A stretch of DNA of 64,000 nt from Plasmodium relictum (Eukaryota > Apicomplexa > Aconoidasida > Haemosporida > Plasmodiidae), in NCBI RefSeq assembly GCF_900005765.1, contig NW_021628421.1:5001-69000 (forward strand). Direction: 5' to 3'. The notes beneath the pieces are model-generated. The model saw only the letters and a program-made list of their open reading frames with translations, did not search any database and was not told the DNA's origin. Shown here piece by piece: positions 59,747 to 64,000 of this stretch (positions are counted from its first letter, which is position 1; every line of letters begins with the position of its first letter). Both the position numbers and the translations under genes were made by a program.

Positions 59747-61121
59747 TTGTCCTTTGTCGACTATGCAAATCTTTTGAAAAATAAAAAGGGAAAATATTTA
59801 ACAGAAGCATAATTTATACTAAATAAGAATGAAAAAATAAAAATTTTACAATATTTTAGATAAAATATTGTTATATTAAAGGAAAATAGAATTGGTATGC
59901 TACATTTTTTAATTGTTTCTTCTTTTTTTTTCATAAAGAAGATGTAAAAAAAAAAAATAGGAAGGAAATTAAATAAAAAAAAAATTTTCAATAATTGAGT
60001 ATTTTTTTTAGTATGAAATATAAAGGATGGTTAATATGTGAAGACAAATATTTTAATTATTTACAAATAACATATAGACTTTCATATTCATTTTTTTTTA
60101 TCCTTTTATTCAATTAAACTTAATAATAATAACGCTTTTATGCACCAAAGTCTTAGTTAATTTTTTTTAAATTATACGAGATCAAGGAATTTCAAATGTT
60201 TTGATTTATCATAAAATTATTTAAATTGTAGTTATTAAAGCTTATCTTTATTATTTTTACCATTTTTGTATATATAAAAAAAAGAAAATTAAATATATAC
60301 TTTTTTTTTATTACAATTTTTATACAATACTAATATAAGCATATATTATATAAAACTACAGAACAAACAATTACTTCGTCAACACATTTTATCTATCATG
60401 AATTGGAAAATAAAATATTATGACGTATGATAATTTTAAATTAAAAATATATCATTCATAATTTATAGAAAAAAAAGAAAAGATTCTTATTTAGAGATTA
60501 ATTAAAAAGTAGGAGCTAATATTTATTAAATGGGTATAAAAACTATGGAAGTTATATAAAATAACAATGATAATAAAAATATATGAAAACAAATTAATAC
60601 ATATTTTAATTTTTTAGCAGTTTTCTTGTAAAAAATTGTGGAAAAAAAATTATTATTATTTTTTTTTAAAATACTGAAGTAATATAAACCATTAAATGTA
60701 TATTATATTTACTTTTTTTTATATGCTTATGCTTATATACACATTTTTAATTGACTGGAGAGTAAGAAAATTTTCATTATTGCAGAGGTAAACATACTAA
60801 AAACACATGTGTTGGTTTTTATAATTTTATTTAAATTATTAAATATAAGAAAGGAAAATAAAAAAAATAAAATAGGCAATGTAGAAATTTATTGAAATAA
60901 GATATATTATGAGTTAACAAAAAAATTGTATTAAAAAGATTTTAAATTATATATATATATAAACAAATGCCAAAAATTTTTATTTAAATTCTGCAAATTA
61001 AAAAGTTAACTGAATCGAAGATATGTAAATTTTAACTTATAAAATCAACAAAAAGATTATGTTTTAATATTTTTACAACATTAAGTTTTATTCATTTACA
61101 TTTTTTTTACAGTTAGAATTA
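59747..61121. other. 3' flank of RBP gene 2
   Basis: AT-rich noncoding DNA that presumably includes the 3' UTR. No LTR or gene recognised until the inverted LTR-B. Confidence 0.5.
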
Positions 61122-61726
61122 TGATTTATTAAATGCCTTCTCAAAGGCTTTGCTAGAGTATTGAACAAATAAATTAATAAAGAGCATATATAAATAAATA
61201 TACGTTTTTAAATATACATATACTTGCTTTTATTATATATATAATGGTTTCTTATGATAAATAATATTTAATTTGAATTAAATTATACTACATCGTTTAA
61301 TAGACATGTTAAACTGTTATAAAGGAGTTTTTATTTACAAAGAATAAGTATATTCTTTTATTTAAAAACACACACAATTTATAACAAATAACAAAAGTTA
61401 AACTCTGATTTATTTAATGTTATTTCAAAATATTTAGATTGAATATAACATAAATACTATACTTTTTCATAATTAAGTTTTTAAGTAAAAATTAATTCTT
61501 TTAATTCGGACAAATATCAGCCCACCAAAAGAAAAAAAAAAATTAAAAAAAATAGTTAATTTTTTTTTTTTTAATTAAAAAGATGTGTATAAATAAAATA
61601 AACAAAAAAAAAAATAACTTTATATATACTTTTTTTTTTTTTTAGCTATCTCTAGTGCATGGCTAACTTATATTTTCTTAACTGGTAGCTCATTTAATTT
61701 TACAAAAGGTTAATAACAATTAACCA
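61122..61726 (-). repeat. LTR family B, inverted
   Basis: 605 bp. The plus strand runs from TGATTTATTAAATGCCTTCT to 'aaaggttaataacaattaacca'. It truncates the pol remnant that starts at 61727. Flanks do not match. Confidence 0.85.
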
Positions 61727-63745
61727 AAAATATATAAGAAACATTTCAAATTTAACTTCTAAATTAGTTCCTTTGTTAACTAAGAAGAAAAAGTTTGAAT
61801 AGAATGAAGAGAATTCACAAATATTTTAGTAAATTAAAAATAAAATGGCTGAAATAACTTATCTGTCATTTCCAGAATTAAGAAAACTGTATACTATTTA
61901 TACTGATGCCTCAGATTATGCCATAGGAGCTGTATTGACTCAGATAAATAATTATACCGGTGAAACTAAGTTTATCCACTATACATCTAAGAAGTTAAAT
62001 GATGTTCAAAGGAAATGGAGTACAGTTGAAAAAGAATTACTTGCTATAGTAGTAGCTTGTGAAACATTCGATTATTATATTAAAGGATATAAAGCATTAG
62101 TAAAAACTGATTGTAAAAGTTTAGTTAGAAAGGATTCAATTATTACTGGAAAATTTTATCGATGAAAATTGAAATTATCTGAATTTAATTTAGAATTTGA
62201 ACATATTGAAGTACAAAATAGTTTAGCTGATTGGATCACTAGATCAATAGAAGATGATACTGATCTTCCAAATTATATGGTATTGTGTTGTAATAAACCT
62301 TCAGAAGAATATGAAGATATATATTATATCCCGTCTTGTCAAGAAATTGCTGATGAAGTACGAGAAAATCAGAATGATATACCAAGAGATGTAGTATGGA
62401 GAAATGAATTCCCAGTTCATTACAAAACAGGAAAATTATATATACCAGAAAAATATAGAAACCATTTAATGAATTGGTTTCATAGTAGTAAATTTTGCAG
62501 GACATTGTGAAATGAATAAAATATTAAAGAAAATTCAGAAACACTTTTGGTGGTCTAATATTAGCAAAGAAATTGAAGACTATGCTTTAAATTGTCTAAT
62601 ATATCAGGTAATACGTAATAAAAGATTTAAATCAGATGAAAATCAAGCATTATCAAAACCTAATATATTTGATATTGTATCATTAGATGTTGCATGTCCT
62701 AGAACTTGGAAAGGTAAAGAATATTATGTACAAGTAGCAATTGGCCATTATTCACGTTTTATGTTAATAAATGTGACAAATAAAGCTCCTACATCTAAGG
62801 ATGCAATAAATATTATAAGAAATACACGGGTCACTATATTCGGATGTCCCAGAAATATTTTGACATATCGAGGTTCAATATATATATGTCAAGAATTTAA
62901 AGATTATATTATTAATGAATTACAGATAAAATTGTATCATACTAGTGCGTATTATCCACAAGGAAACGGTATAAATGAATTTTCTCATAAAAGTCTCGAC
63001 TATATACTTAAAATATTATATTAAAAAGAGGAATTACCTTTTGAACAAATAGTTATAAATGCCGTTTTAATATATAATAAGACCCCTCATGGTGCTATTG
63101 GAGAAACACCTTACTTTTCAGTATACGAAATATATTGCATATGCCCAAGTTTTTCAAAATAACACTAGAAACTACTAGGGATATAAGGATTATTTATTTA
63201 AACGATCGATGGAAAAACGCGAATGAAAATTTAATTAAAATAAAAGGTTTTTCTTTTATTAAGAATAAAGAGATTAAAGTGGGACATATTATATCTTATG
63301 AATTATCTGAATATGAGAGAAATCAAATGAAACATTATAGTGAAAATGGGCAATATAAACCACATTGGTTATTCCTGCATAGAGTGACAGATATCAAAAA
63401 TGGAAATCTAAAAACCATACCCATTTGTTATAGAATAAAAGAAATACGGATTCCTCTATCAAAGATAAGACTATTAAATAATAAAGCTAATGAGATATAT
63501 GAAAAACAGATGATAAACTTAATACAAGTAATTTGCCATCGTAAAAGATAATTAGATACTACAAATGTATTAAAACCAAAAGATTATTTTGATTTTTGTA
63601 ATAGAAATAACCTTTTACAATTTGAGGATTTGAGTATAAGGACAGAAGAATTAATAAGGAAATACAAAAAGGGTTAGAAGTTGTAAAACAAGCCAAAGAA
63701 AGCAAAATATAAGTAATATAATTACTTCCCCTAAATGGTGGAGTA
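61727..63745 (+). mobile_element. pol: Ty3/gypsy pol 3' half: RT end, RNase H, integrase, 3' end
   Basis: It begins in the RT thumb end (NLTSKLVPLLTKKKKFE, with in-frame stops at 61800 and 61827). RNase H (61845-62165) keeps YTDASDYAIGAVLTQ, STVEKELLAIVVACETFDYY and KTDCKSLV. After a stop at 62163 come the linker and integrase zinc domain (62169-62510: YRNHLMNWFHSSKFC). A frameshift at about 62495-62512 separates the H-H pair from the ALNCLIYQ part. The core (62512-63024) has the first Asp (SLDVACP) and the Glu (GNGINEFSHKSLDY), but the second Asp is Tyr (NILTYRGSIY). A C-terminal piece follows (63135-63551: GQYKPHWLFLHRVTDIKNGN, IPLSKIRLLNNK), then noncoding DNA to the polypurine tract. Inactive, but the least decayed pol here. 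Confidence 0.92.
63721..63745 (+). promoter_or_regulatory. Polypurine tract before the 3' LTR
   Basis: 'cttcccctaaatggtggagt' plus one base ends exactly where the LTR-B TG begins. The copy at 29447-29471 has 'tttcccctaagtaatggagt' in the same place. A purine tract abutting the 3' LTR is the plus-strand primer site of LTR elements. Confidence 0.7.
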
Positions 63746-64000
63746 TGGTTAATAAAAGTTATTATTAACCTTTTGTAAAATAAAATGAGCCACTAGTCAG
63801 TAAAATGTAAGCCAGCCATGCACTGACGTTAGTTAAAAAAAAAAAAAAATATACATAAAGTTATTTTTTTTTGTTTATTTTATTTATACACATCTTTTTA
63901 ATAAAAAAAAAAAAAAATTAAAAAAAATAATTTAATTTTTTTTGGTGAGTTGACATTTGTCCGAATTAAAAGAATTAATTTTTAATTAAAAACTTAATAT
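63746..64000 (+). repeat. 3' LTR (family B), cut by window edge
   Basis: It starts TGGTTAATAAAAGTTATTAT right after the polypurine tract and follows family B ('aaaatgagccactagtcagt', 'ccatgcactgacgttagtta') to the end of the window. This shows that family B LTRs belong to the pol element upstream of them. Confidence 0.9.

Noticed and set aside
61846-62165. RNase H frame as a stand-alone gene
   Set aside because: The ATG at 61845 is internal to the pol reading frame (homologous residues continue upstream past stops); it is part of a dead element.

Overview
The window is extremely AT-rich, with long poly(A)/poly(T) runs, short GT-AG introns and purine-rich, Asn/Lys/Glu-rich coding strands. It reads as a subtelomere-like or accessory region of a Plasmodium chromosome. 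Two very large reticulocyte-binding-protein (RBP/RH) genes sit beside dozens of Ty3/gypsy LTR-retrotransposon remnants. That combination points to an avian malaria parasite, most likely Plasmodium gallinaceum, because LTR retrotransposons are known from avian Plasmodium genomes. The species call is inference.

Layout. (1) 1-7.9 kb: nested solo LTRs of three families (called A, B and C here), including a near-perfect inverted repeat at 4.6-5.6 kb. (2) 7.9-15.8 kb: RBP gene 1, plus strand, two exons. (3) 16.8-20.4 kb: nested LTRs with a clear 5-bp target duplication, and one 5' element end that keeps a primer-binding site and the start of gag. (4) 20.5-22.4 kb: an intact three-exon minus-strand gene for an unrecognised secreted protein. 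(5) 23.8-30.9 kb: dense LTRs and integrase fragments in both orientations. (6) 31.0-38.3 kb: two decayed genes that look like exported-protein genes, a gag fragment and LTR-C copies. (7) 39.1-43.8 kb: the most complete retroelement, a minus-strand gag-protease-RT-RNase H-integrase remnant broken by other LTRs. (8) 44.6-49.1 kb: decayed coding sequence, including a large plus-strand pseudogene split by an LTR-B and a terminal transmembrane exon. (9) 51.8-59.7 kb: RBP gene 2, colinear with RBP gene 1. (10) 61.1-64.0 kb: RNase H-integrase-polypurine tract-LTR-B, running off the window.

Three genes look functional: the two RBPs, probably merozoite invasion ligands, and the unknown secreted protein. 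All retroelement copies seen here carry stops, frameshifts or lost catalytic residues. No rRNA, complete tRNA or CRISPR array was recognised. LTR family names A-D are local labels based on shared end sequences. LTR boundaries are good to a few bases where TG/CA ends survive and to tens of bases otherwise.
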